DNA of 64,000 nt, taken from assembly GCA_963716925.1 (NCBI GenBank), contig CAVQUX010000010.1:744001-808000 (forward strand), written 5' to 3'. The notes under the pieces were generated by a model. That model was given only the letters and a program-made list of their open reading frames with translations, did no database searches and was not told where the DNA came from. The translations under genes were made by a program, and so were the position numbers. The stretch comes from DAISKN01 sp963716925. Its GTDB lineage: Bacteria > Acidobacteriota > Vicinamibacteria > Marinacidobacterales > SMYC01. Of the stretch, positions 56,805-64,000 are shown piece by piece. The stretch's first letter is position 1; each line of letters starts with the position of its first letter.

Positions 56805-57733
56805 TCGGGGAAGACTTGTTTCAGGAACTCGGGATCGAGCCCGGGATGCTGGATGAACTTCAACGTGGCATCGAGCTGTCCGCGGAAGTTGGGGTTCAGC
56901 TCGCTTCCCTTCCTGAGCGCTTTCAACGCCTCCGCCTTGTCTCCCGCCGTATACGCGAGGACACCCAGGTAGAGGTACGGATCGGACGCGGTGGGCCAGA
57001 GCTCGACCGCCTTTCGGGCCAGGACGAGAGCCTCGTCATTCTTCTTCTCGGTCATGAGCGTCCGGCTCTGGAATAGAGCGTTCATCGCGAGCTGTATGTT
57101 CAGGAGCCGGCGGAGCTCGGCGATCGGCGTCTCATGGTCGTCGACGTGGAGGCGGACGGCGACATCATTATTGATGTTCCGCCCCGCTCCTTTCTGCACC
57201 ACGAGGATGGCCGCCGACTGCTGGCCCCGGCGGTCGCCTCCGGCGGCCTGCCCCGCCTCGAGGGCGGTCACGAGCTTCTCCGCAAGCGAGCCCTTCGCCC
57301 CTTCGAATGCCGAGGCCAGACCGTCCACGACCTCGACCCCGGTGAGAATGTTTCCCTGGGTGCTGTAAGTCGCGCCCTTCTTGTGGCCCGCCCAGTCGTT
57401 CGCCGCGGGACCGGTGTGGACCGCGATACCGCCTTTCGCATCCACCACCGCGAGCTGCCGGCCGTCCTTGCCGGGAAACGTGTCTTCCGCCAGGAGGCGG
57501 TCGACGACCTGCTGGGCCGGGAGTCCCTCTCGAAGAAGGGCGACTCCCTTCGGGCCGTAGCCCACGTTGACGTTCGCCTGCGTGGCGACCACTCCGACCC
57601 CGGCCTCTCCCCAGCAGACGACCGCGCCGACGGCGAAATAGCGCGACTCGACGGCGCACCCCATGGCGCCCGTTTCCGGCTCGTAGGCCACGATCGAGAA
57701 CGTCGCCACGATTTCAAGAACGAGAGGAAGCAT
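56801..57733 (-). CDS. DUF1028 (Ntn-hydrolase-like) protein with TPR-like tail
   Basis: 310 residues. Residues 8-215 are a DUF1028 domain: ATFSIVAYEPETGAMGCAVESRYFAVGAVVCWGEAGVGVVATQANVN, GPKGVALLREGLPAQQVVDRLL, GRQLAVVDAKGGIAVHTG and STQGNILTGVEVVDGLASAFE. This family has an Ntn-hydrolase-like fold and is thought to cleave peptidoglycan or amide bonds, though this is not proven. Residues 225-310 are TPR-like (NDEALVLARKAVELWPTASDPYLYLGVLAYTAGDKAEALKALRKGS). The leader MLPLVLEIVA is short. Coupled by four-base overlaps to TPR genes on both sides. Confidence 0.88.
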   Translation of the reverse strand: MLPLVLEIVATFSIVAYEPETGAMGCAVESRYFAVGAVVCWGEAGVGVVATQANVNVGYGPKGVALLREGLPAQQVVDRLLAEDTFPGKDGRQLAVVDAKGGIAVHTGPAANDWAGHKKGATYSTQGNILTGVEVVDGLASAFEGAKGSLAEKLVTALEAGQAAGGDRRGQQSAAILVVQKGAGRNINNDVAVRLHVDDHETPIAELRRLLNIQLAMNALFQSRTLMTEKKNDEALVLARKAVELWPTASDPYLYLGVLAYTAGDKAEALKALRKGSELNPNFRGQLDATLKFIQHPGLDPEFLKQVFPE

Positions 57734-58893
57734 CACGACTCCTTTTCCGAAATCTCCCGGAATTTTTCGAGCGCCCGCTCCGCCGCCTGGACGTCTCCCC
57801 GGCGCCGGTAGGCGAAGCCCAGCTGATAGTACGCCTCTTTGTAATCCGGGGTGACCCGGACCGCCTGCTCGAGAAAGGCGACGGCTCCTTCCAGATCGCC
57901 GCGCCGTAGCGCGATCTTCCCCAGGTTGAAGAGCCCTTCGGAGAAGGCCGGGTCCCGCGCGACCGCCTCGCGGAACGACCTCTCGGCGCCCTCGAGATCT
58001 CCGCGGCGCAGCGCGATGAGACCGAGGAAATGGCGCGCGCGGATGAGGCCCGGGTCCTTCGCGATCGCCCGCTCGAGGAACGAGACCGCGCTCTCGTAGC
58101 TGGAAAGCCGCCATTCGATATAACCGAGCTGAAGGAGCGCTTCGGCGGAGTCGGGCGAGAGCTCGAGGGCCTTGCCGTACGCTTTCTGGGCTTCCGCGAC
58201 GTGATCCTGGTGAAGAAGCGAGCTTCCGAGATCGAGGTAGAGAGAGGGAGAGGAGGCGCCTCGCTCGATCGCGGCCTCGAGCTCTCTCTCCGCCTCGGGC
58301 CACTGGCGAAGCTTGAGGTAGGCGCCCCCGAGAAATCTGCGGAACGCGGCATCCCCCGGGGAGAGCTCGACGGCTCGAAGGGCGGCCTCCAGCATCTGCT
58401 CGTTCTCGCCCATTCTCTCGAGCACCGCGGCGCGGTAGTAGTGCGCGCTCGCCTCGTTCGGCACCTTCGAAAGGAGAGCGAGGGCGCGCTCGAAGTTCCC
58501 CTCCCTTCCCTCGATCTGCCCGAGCGCGAGGAGCGCCTGGGAGTGAGCGGGATCGATGGCGAGAGCGCGCTCGAGGTGGGCCCTCGCTTCTGCCGTGCGC
58601 TTCTCGAGGAGGTAGGCGAGACCGATGCGGAAGGAGAGCTCCGCGTTTTCCGGATGTTCCGCGACTACCGTGTCGAACAGCTTCGCCGCCTCCTCGAAGC
58701 TTCCGAGCCTCAGGTAGACGGCGGCGAGCTGGAAGCGCGCGGGCGCGAAGCCCGGCTCGGAGGCGATGAGAGACTCGAGGAGCCGGCGCGCCTCCGCGAG
58801 ATCGCCGCGCGCGTAGAGCTCCTGGGCCCGCGATTGAATCTCCCCGGGGGTCTGCGAAGGAGCCGACGCGAGCAGAACGAGAATCGCGAGCAT
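57733..58893 (-). CDS. TPR-repeat protein, first gene of the ASPIC operon
   Basis: 386 residues from ATG 58893. A signal peptide (MLAILVLLASAPSQ) is followed by about ten TPR units, among them AQELYARGDLAEARRLLESLIASEPG, LGSFEEAAKLFDTVVAEHPENAE and two near-identical neighbouring units containing LGLIALRRGDLEGAERSF and LGKIALRRGDLEGAVAFL. It would be a periplasmic scaffold. Its upstream gap of 38 bases to the divergent TonB_C-DUF1326 gene must hold promoters for both directions. Confidence 0.9.
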   Translation of the reverse strand: MLAILVLLASAPSQTPGEIQSRAQELYARGDLAEARRLLESLIASEPGFAPARFQLAAVYLRLGSFEEAAKLFDTVVAEHPENAELSFRIGLAYLLEKRTAEARAHLERALAIDPAHSQALLALGQIEGREGNFERALALLSKVPNEASAHYYRAAVLERMGENEQMLEAALRAVELSPGDAAFRRFLGGAYLKLRQWPEAERELEAAIERGASSPSLYLDLGSSLLHQDHVAEAQKAYGKALELSPDSAEALLQLGYIEWRLSSYESAVSFLERAIAKDPGLIRARHFLGLIALRRGDLEGAERSFREAVARDPAFSEGLFNLGKIALRRGDLEGAVAFLEQAVRVTPDYKEAYYQLGFAYRRRGDVQAAERALEKFREISEKES

Positions 58894-58931
58894 CGCGTTT
58901 CCATCTTTAGCATAACCTCGCGGTAGAATCG

Positions 58932-60017
58932 ATGCCGGTGCACTTCCGCCGCGCAGTTTCGCTCGCGCTCGTTTCCTTTCTGCCGCTTCTCGGCCTGCGG
59001 CAGAGCTCTGACGAGCCCCTTCCCGTCGGGGGATCGATCGCGCGCCCCCAAAGGACCCGGTTCGTGGAGCCGCGATATCCCGAGGACGCCCTCGCTCAGG
59101 GGCTCCAGTCGGTGGTGATCCTGGAGCTCACCCTGAATCCGGAGGGGGCGGTCCAGGCCGTCCGCCCGCTGCGGGGAGCGCCCGAGCTCGTTCCCGCCGC
59201 CGTCGAAGCCGCGCGGCAGTGGGCCTACGAGCCGACCCTCGTCGACGGCCGCGCGGTGTCTCTGCGGTTCGCCGAGACGGTGCTCTTCGTCCTTCGAAAG
59301 GACTCCGGGCGCGGGGGCAACGGGATGTTCCTGCGGCCTCCCGATCCGAACGCAACCTATGCGAGCTTCCCCGACTGGGAGATCGAGGGAGAGGCCTTCA
59401 CCGCCTGTCCCTGCAACACCCCCTGTCCCTGCCGCTCGAACGCGCGTCCCTCTCATCCGCCGTGCCACGCGACGACGACGCAGAGACTCGAGCGCGGCCA
59501 CTATGGAGACGTGGATCTCGCCGGGGCGACGTGGGTGAGCCTCGGCCCCGAGAGCTGGACCGCGCTCTATTTTTCGCAGCAGATGACGGCGGTCCAGCAG
59601 AAGGCCGTCCTCGATCTCTATTCGAGCCTCTCGCCCGGAGCGCCCCAGGTCTACCGACTGCTCAGGGCAGCGCGGGTGGATTACGAAGCGTCGGGCTCGA
59701 GAAGACGCGTGGTGATTCCCGGCATCCTCGAAGTCGAGTCGGAAGCTCCGATCGGGCCGGACGGGCGTTTGATGGGACTCATCCCCGGTATGGACGTCTG
59801 GTCCAACTGGCTCACCTATGGAAAGACCGGGGTCTACCGCTACCACGAGGCCGCCCTCGGCGAGTCCTGGGACCACAGCTACCGTCAGTCCAACCACAAG
59901 CGCTTCCTGGTCTCGAAAGCGGACTATGAGCGCCGTCGCATGCTCATCCAGCACGGCGACGGCTCCGGCCACTGGACGGCCGGTCAGGAGCAAATTCTCG
60001 CCTGCCTGAAGAAGTAG
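58932..60017 (+). CDS. TonB C-terminal domain fused to DUF1326
   Basis: 361 residues from ATG 58932, leader AVSLALVSFLPLLGL. Residues about 40-120 form a TonB_C energy-transducer domain: EPRYPEDALAQGLQSVVILELTLNPEGAVQAVRPLRGAPELVPAAVEAARQWAYEP. From about residue 145 a DUF1326 domain follows: WEIEGEAFTACPCNTPCPCRS with the paired CPC motifs and a later PPCHAT, then a beta-rich body. DUF1326 is uncharacterised; the Cys cluster suggests metal or redox binding. The fusion is unusual. It precedes the TonB-dependent receptor on the same strand. A small hairpin (CGATC 60025-60029 with GATCG 60035-60039) follows the stop. Confidence 0.85.
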   Translation: MPVHFRRAVSLALVSFLPLLGLRQSSDEPLPVGGSIARPQRTRFVEPRYPEDALAQGLQSVVILELTLNPEGAVQAVRPLRGAPELVPAAVEAARQWAYEPTLVDGRAVSLRFAETVLFVLRKDSGRGGNGMFLRPPDPNATYASFPDWEIEGEAFTACPCNTPCPCRSNARPSHPPCHATTTQRLERGHYGDVDLAGATWVSLGPESWTALYFSQQMTAVQQKAVLDLYSSLSPGAPQVYRLLRAARVDYEASGSRRRVVIPGILEVESEAPIGPDGRLMGLIPGMDVWSNWLTYGKTGVYRYHEAALGESWDHSYRQSNHKRFLVSKADYERRRMLIQHGDGSGHWTAGQEQILACLKK

Positions 60018-60232
60018 AGATCTACGATCTTTCGGATCGGAGATTCAAAGAATTGTAGCGGATTTGTTAGAAACCTCACCATATCCACTGTAACTCATTG
60101 AAAAATAACGGGCGTTTCTTTGGAGACTCCGGGCATGGCGCTTGCTTCCTCAAGGTCGTCACGTTCGCCATCCAACTGTAAGTGGTTTCACACCTTGTTC
60201 CGATCGGCTGGTAAGAAGAAGGAGGACTTAGG

Positions 60233-63019
60233 GTGTCAAGCAGAACGGTTTTGGGTCTTGGACTCGCCATCACGCTTCTGGCCGCGGGCCTCTCGGCCCA
60301 GACGCGCACCGGCAGTATCGACGGAACCGTCCGCGACGCAACGTCACAAGTGCTTCCGGGCGTCTCCATCACGCTCGAGGGACCGACGCTCGTCACCGCC
60401 CAGGTGACCACGTCGAGCGACGCCGGGATTTACCGATTCATCAATCTGCCTCCGGGTGACTACATCATCCGCGCCGAGCTTTCGGGCTTCCAGACTCTGA
60501 GCATCGAGGGCATCCGCGTGGACATCGCGCGGAATACCGCGCTCGACATCTCGATGCAGCTCGCCACGGTCGCGGAGACCGTGACGGTCATCGGGGAGTC
60601 TCCGCTGGTGGACGTGAAATCCACCGTGGTCGGCGCGAGCTTCGACGAGGCGCTTCTGGCCGAAGTGCCGAGCGCGCGGGACGTCTGGTCGGTCCTGGAG
60701 CACCAGGCGCCCGGCGTCACGACGAACCGGCTGGACGTGGGAGGCAGCGAGACCGGCCTCCAGGCGCTCTTTTCGGCGCGCGGGACGAACTGGCAGCAGA
60801 ACAGCTACTACCTCAACGGCGTCAACGTGACCTGTCCCGCCGCCCTGGGAGCCTCCGGCTATTACTACGACTTCGACAGCTTCGAGGAAGTCCAGGTGGA
60901 GACGGGGAGCCATCCCGCGTCCGTCAACGCACCCGGCGTCTACCTCAACATGGTGACCAAGACCGGCGGCGGCGAGTTTCACGGCGGGGGCACCTACTAT
61001 TTCCAGAACGACGCCACTCAGGGCAACAACCTCACCGATGAGCTGCGAGCTCAGGGAGCGAGCCGGGGCGATTTCGATTATCTGTCGGACGCCAATGCCC
61101 AGCTGGGCGGGCCGATCGTGAAGGATCGGTCGACGTTCTACTTCTCCTGGCGCGACGAGCGCGTGCACCGGTTCGTTTCCGGGTTTCCCGAAGTCGAGTC
61201 CACCGACATGTGGCAGTTCTTGATCAAGAACAACACCCAGGTCAACGACAAGAACAGGCTGGGGGTCGAGTGGCACCACATGTCGTACTACAAACCCAAC
61301 CGGGACGCGGCGGCCAACCGCACGCCGGAAGCGACCTGGATCGAGGACGACACCTTCGACATCATCCAGGCGGAGTGGAACTCGACCATCAGCGACACCG
61401 CGCTTCTCGACGTCCGCTTCAGCCATCTCAAGGTCTTCTTCCCCACGTTCCTCCAGCCCGATGCTCTCGGGCAGGCGGGCTACGACGCGGGCACGAACAC
61501 CTTCTTCAACGCCCACGACGTGGAAGTCGAGCGGGATCGCCGTCGCTACACCATGAAGGGCGATCTCACATGGTTCAAAGAGCAGTTGATGAACGCGAAC
61601 CACGAGTTCAAGTTCGGCCTGGAGTGGGACTGGAACCCCGTCGAGAACGTCACCCGGGCCATCGGGGACACCGAGATCCGGTTCCGAAACGGCGCCGCGG
61701 ACGAGGTGCGGCTCCGCAACACCCCGCTCATCAGCAAGGAAGCCCTGAACCAGTTCGCGTTCTACATCGACGACGTCGTGAACGTCGGCCCCAGGGTCAC
61801 CCTGAAGCTCGGCCTTCGCTACGACGCCTATGAGGGCTATCTCCCGGAACAGAACAGCGCGGCCGGGACCTGGGTTGGTGACAGGAGCTTTCCCGAGAGG
61901 CGGGACATCCTCGACGTCGGGAGCTTCGCTCCGCGGCTCGGACTGGTGCTCGGCCTCGAGGAGAACGGGCGCAGCGCCCTCAAGGCGAGCTGGGGCCGCT
62001 ACTTCCACCAGTTCCCTACGGGCTTTCCGAATTTCGCAAGCCAGAACGCCTCGCTCTTCGACACCTACGATTGGACCGATCTCAACGGGGATCGTTTCTT
62101 CCAGGACGGTGAGCAGGGCGTGATCCTGAGCCGCGGGATCGCCGCCCAGAACCTCGTCGACCCCGACTTCATCCATCCGCACACCGACGAGTTCACCGTC
62201 GGCGTCGAGAAGGAGTTCGCCCGCGATATGTTCGCGAGCGCCACCTACGCCAAGCGCTGGGGCCGGAACCTCAACGACTCCGTCGACGTCGGAATCCCGT
62301 TCTCCGCCTACAGCCCGGTGAACGCCTTGGATCCGGGGCCGGACGGAAGTGTCGGAACCGGCGATGACGGGCCGGTGTTCACGGTATACAGCATGGACCC
62401 GGCGTTCCGGGGACGAAACCAGAGGATGGTGACCAACCCCGACGGGTACGTTCTCGACTCCTCCGCGGTGGAGCTGGTCCTGCAGAAGCGTTTCTCGAAC
62501 AACTGGCAGGGGCTCGTCTCCTACACCTGGATGCAATCGGAGACGACGACGAGGGGCGCAGCCGGGGACGGCGACATCACCAACTCGTTCTACGAGAACC
62601 CGAACAACCTCATCAACGCCGAGGGAGCGAAGCCTTTCTGGGACCGACCCCATCAGTTCAAGGTCGTGGGCAGCTACCAGCTGCCCAAGGAGTTCCGGAT
62701 TTCGGGAGTGATCCGCGCGCAGAGCGGCGCCCCCTACGCGCGCACGTTCACCGTAGGCGGCATGCCCCAGGGCACGGTCACCATCCTCGCGGAGAAGAAC
62801 GGCGATTCGCGGCTCGAGAGCGTCGCCACCGCCGACATCACGTTCGGAAAGACGTTCCGAACAGGGCGAACCTCGATCATACCCGAGTTCTCTCTCTTCA
62901 ACATCTTCAACGCGAACGAGATCACTTCGATCAACACCGCGAGCGGAGCGAACTTCGGGAGGGTCATCAACTTCATCGCGCCGCGGATCTTCCGGTTCGG
63001 AGTGCGCGTCAACTTCTAG
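60233..63019 (+). CDS. TonB-dependent outer-membrane receptor, Oar-like, with N-terminal CarboxypepD_reg domain
   Basis: 928 residues from GTG 60233 with a perfect AAGGAGG site. A signal peptide (GLGLAITLLAAGLSAQ) leads to a carboxypeptidase-regulatory beta-sandwich (GSIDGTVRDATSQVLPGVSITLEG, YRFINLPPGDYIIRAELSGF) and the linker ETVTVIGESPLVDV. A plug domain (DVWSVLEHQAPGVTT, FSARGTNWQQNSYYLNGVNV, FEEVQVETGSHPAS) and a beta-barrel ending in FRFGVRVNF with terminal Phe complete it. It is probably for uptake or secretion of large substrates, as in Oar receptors. The 215-base upstream region (60018-60232) holds no gene. The gene is intact. Confidence 0.93.
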   Translation: MSSRTVLGLGLAITLLAAGLSAQTRTGSIDGTVRDATSQVLPGVSITLEGPTLVTAQVTTSSDAGIYRFINLPPGDYIIRAELSGFQTLSIEGIRVDIARNTALDISMQLATVAETVTVIGESPLVDVKSTVVGASFDEALLAEVPSARDVWSVLEHQAPGVTTNRLDVGGSETGLQALFSARGTNWQQNSYYLNGVNVTCPAALGASGYYYDFDSFEEVQVETGSHPASVNAPGVYLNMVTKTGGGEFHGGGTYYFQNDATQGNNLTDELRAQGASRGDFDYLSDANAQLGGPIVKDRSTFYFSWRDERVHRFVSGFPEVESTDMWQFLIKNNTQVNDKNRLGVEWHHMSYYKPNRDAAANRTPEATWIEDDTFDIIQAEWNSTISDTALLDVRFSHLKVFFPTFLQPDALGQAGYDAGTNTFFNAHDVEVERDRRRYTMKGDLTWFKEQLMNANHEFKFGLEWDWNPVENVTRAIGDTEIRFRNGAADEVRLRNTPLISKEALNQFAFYIDDVVNVGPRVTLKLGLRYDAYEGYLPEQNSAAGTWVGDRSFPERRDILDVGSFAPRLGLVLGLEENGRSALKASWGRYFHQFPTGFPNFASQNASLFDTYDWTDLNGDRFFQDGEQGVILSRGIAAQNLVDPDFIHPHTDEFTVGVEKEFARDMFASATYAKRWGRNLNDSVDVGIPFSAYSPVNALDPGPDGSVGTGDDGPVFTVYSMDPAFRGRNQRMVTNPDGYVLDSSAVELVLQKRFSNNWQGLVSYTWMQSETTTRGAAGDGDITNSFYENPNNLINAEGAKPFWDRPHQFKVVGSYQLPKEFRISGVIRAQSGAPYARTFTVGGMPQGTVTILAEKNGDSRLESVATADITFGKTFRTGRTSIIPEFSLFNIFNANEITSINTASGANFGRVINFIAPRIFRFGVRVNF

Positions 63020-63026
63020 AGCGTAG

Positions 63027-64000
63027 TTGCAGGAAAGCTCGACGGAAGAAACGCTGCCCTGGGCGGATCTTCCGTCGAGCTTCCCTCCGCCCTCCCGTCC
63101 CGGCATCCGATATACCGATCTCTCGAGGATCGCGACCTTCCGCGTTCCCGCATCGGAGTTCTTCGTTCTTCAGCACCACGACATCCCTCGCATCCCGACG
63201 GACTCCTTCAGGCTTCACATCGACGGAACCGGGCGGCGAGACGTCTCTCTGACGCTCGAGGAGATCCGGACCCGGCCCTCGAAGCGCGTCGCCGCCGCCT
63301 TCGAGTGCGCGGGAAACGGAGGGGCGGGAATGCAGGGTCTGGTCGGAAGCGCGGAGTGGGAGGGCGCTCCTCTCGCTCCGTTGCTGCGCGAGCTCGGAGT
63401 GCCCCCGGATGCGAGGGAGGCGATCTTCGTCGGGGCGGATGGGGCCGAGGAGAGACTCCGGGGAAACCGTTATCCCTCGCGCTTCGCCCGGAGCCTTCCG
63501 ATCGCCGATGCGCTCGGACCGGAGGTTCTGCTCGCTCACCGTATGAACGGCGAGCCGCTCCTCCCGGAGCACGGCTCTCCCTTGCGCCTCGTGGTGCCCG
63601 GCTGGTACGGAGTCGCCCAGGTGAAGTGGCTCGAGAGGATCGAGCTCTCTCCGTCGCGCTTCATGGGCTGGTTCATGGCGAAGGAGTACGTCACCGTGCT
63701 CGGCCTGCGGCGCGGCGAGGAGATCGAGCACCGCGCGACCTCCGTCGGGAAGATGCGGCTGAAGTCCGTCGTGACTCGCGTCGTGCGGAGCGCCGACCGC
63801 GGGCTGCGCATCGAGGGACTGGCCTGGTTCGACGGCACGTTCATCGACACCGTCGAGGTGCGCGTCGACGACGGGAGCTGGGAGCCCGCGGAGCTCGAGC
63901 CCGGCTCCTCGCCCTACGACTGGGTCCGCTTCTCCCTCCCCTGGCGGTCGCCGTCACCCGGGAAGCACGTTCTCGTCAGCCGCGCCCGAGCTGGATCCCG
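63027..64000 (+). CDS. Sulfite-oxidase-type molybdopterin oxidoreductase (cut by right edge)
   Basis: About 324 codons seen, open at the right edge. The Moco-binding domain has the Cys ligand in FECAGNGG, RYPSRFARSLPIADAL, LAHRMNGEPLLPEHGSPLRLVVPGWYGVAQVKWLERIEL and MAKEY. A C-terminal dimerisation-like domain begins at about 63750 (SVVTRVVRSADRGLRIEGLAWFDG). TTG 63027 is the only standard start in frame after an upstream TAG, and it lies inside a large hairpin, so the true start is doubtful and the 5' end may be damaged. No leader is visible. The electron acceptor and substrate are unknown. Confidence 0.83.
   Translation, partial: MQESSTEETLPWADLPSSFPPPSRPGIRYTDLSRIATFRVPASEFFVLQHHDIPRIPTDSFRLHIDGTGRRDVSLTLEEIRTRPSKRVAAAFECAGNGGAGMQGLVGSAEWEGAPLAPLLRELGVPPDAREAIFVGADGAEERLRGNRYPSRFARSLPIADALGPEVLLAHRMNGEPLLPEHGSPLRLVVPGWYGVAQVKWLERIELSPSRFMGWFMAKEYVTVLGLRRGEEIEHRATSVGKMRLKSVVTRVVRSADRGLRIEGLAWFDGTFIDTVEVRVDDGSWEPAELEPGSSPYDWVRFSLPWRSPSPGKHVLVSRARAGS
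63035..63082 (+). terminator. Long perfect hairpin after the TonB receptor
   Basis: A 15-base perfect inverted repeat (63035-63049 with 63068-63082; arms begin AAGCTCGACGG and TCTTCCGTCGA) with an 18-base loop, extended by three more pairs past one mismatch. It starts 16 bases after the receptor stop. It lacks a U tract but is the strongest stem in the window, and probably ends or attenuates the receptor transcript. It overlaps the annotated 5' end of the molybdoenzyme frame. Confidence 0.55.

Noticed and set aside
56300..58800. Short repeated DNA stretches in the TPR genes as possible mobile or CRISPR-like repeats
   Set aside because: They are in frame, degenerate and explained by TPR consensus codons.
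60344..63106. A 920-codon frame antisense to the TonB receptor
   Set aside because: Same third-position effect; no motif, and the receptor on the plus strand is complete.

Overview
The window is high-GC bacterial chromosome, most likely from an Acidobacteriota or a close relative. This is inferred from gene content, not from a marker gene. The supporting families are an Oar-type TonB receptor with an N-terminal carboxypeptidase-regulatory module, an ADOP/MacB-type permease, winged-helix and Ser/Thr-kinase proteins with C-terminal PD40 propellers, tandem ASPIC/UnbV FG-GAP proteins with TPR partners, and F420-type luciferase-like oxidoreductases. No rRNA, tRNA, CRISPR array, prophage or complete insertion sequence was seen.

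Layout. 1-9.3 kb: the 5' part of an S9 peptidase, then a forward run of a TIGR01777 epimerase, PBP1A, lon (own sigma-70-like promoter and a structured leader), a DnaJ-type chaperone and D-Ala-D-Ala ligase. 9.2-18.7 kb: accessory region with a CadC-like PD40 regulator, an SMP-30 protein, a PD40 Ser/Thr kinase, a DUF433 protein, a MetX-like hydrolase, an HNH protein and two decayed 3' ends of PD40/kinase genes. 18.7-21.1 kb: a cobalt-type nitrile hydratase operon (alpha, beta, accessory, HupE/UreJ-like metal permease) whose alpha subunit appears to carry a Tat leader. 21.2-27 kb: an ABC permease, an LLM oxidoreductase, and a coupled gene pair whose second member has an in-frame UGA at a thioredoxin active site followed by a SECIS-like hairpin. 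This is the best candidate for something new here. 27.2-32.4 kb (minus): NfeD, slipin, DUF4388, SPOR and prfB, the last with the classical +1 frameshift site. 32.4-41.7 kb: a GT-C-like membrane protein, greA, a SpoU methyltransferase, an LssY_C protein, rarA, two exported proteins and a DUF4139 protein with an inserted CarboxypepD_reg module. 41.8-52.7 kb: TlpA-like protein, DUF1445 protein, S9 peptidase, Tat-leader amidase, MddA-like methyltransferase, alpha/beta hydrolase, second LLM protein, enoyl-CoA hydratase and lipoprotein amidohydrolase. 52.7-58.9 kb (minus): a five-gene operon with four-base overlaps (TPR, DUF1028-TPR, TPR, ASPIC, ASPIC). 58.9-64 kb: a TonB_C-DUF1326 fusion, an Oar-like receptor, and a sulfite-oxidase-type molybdoenzyme cut by the right edge.

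Quality caveat. About twenty genes have single-base frame breaks inside otherwise conserved sequence, several of them an extra G in a G run. They cluster at 8.5-21.8 kb and 39.4-51.8 kb, while PBP1A, lon, the ASPIC operon and the receptor are intact. Many are probably sequencing or assembly errors, so these genes are annotated over their full span with the break positions given.

Themes. Several genes point to envelope redox and export chemistry: the UGA-containing thioredoxin-like protein, a TlpA-like protein, the DUF1326 Cys-rich protein, the Moco enzyme, and the Tat-leader nitrile hydratase and amidase.
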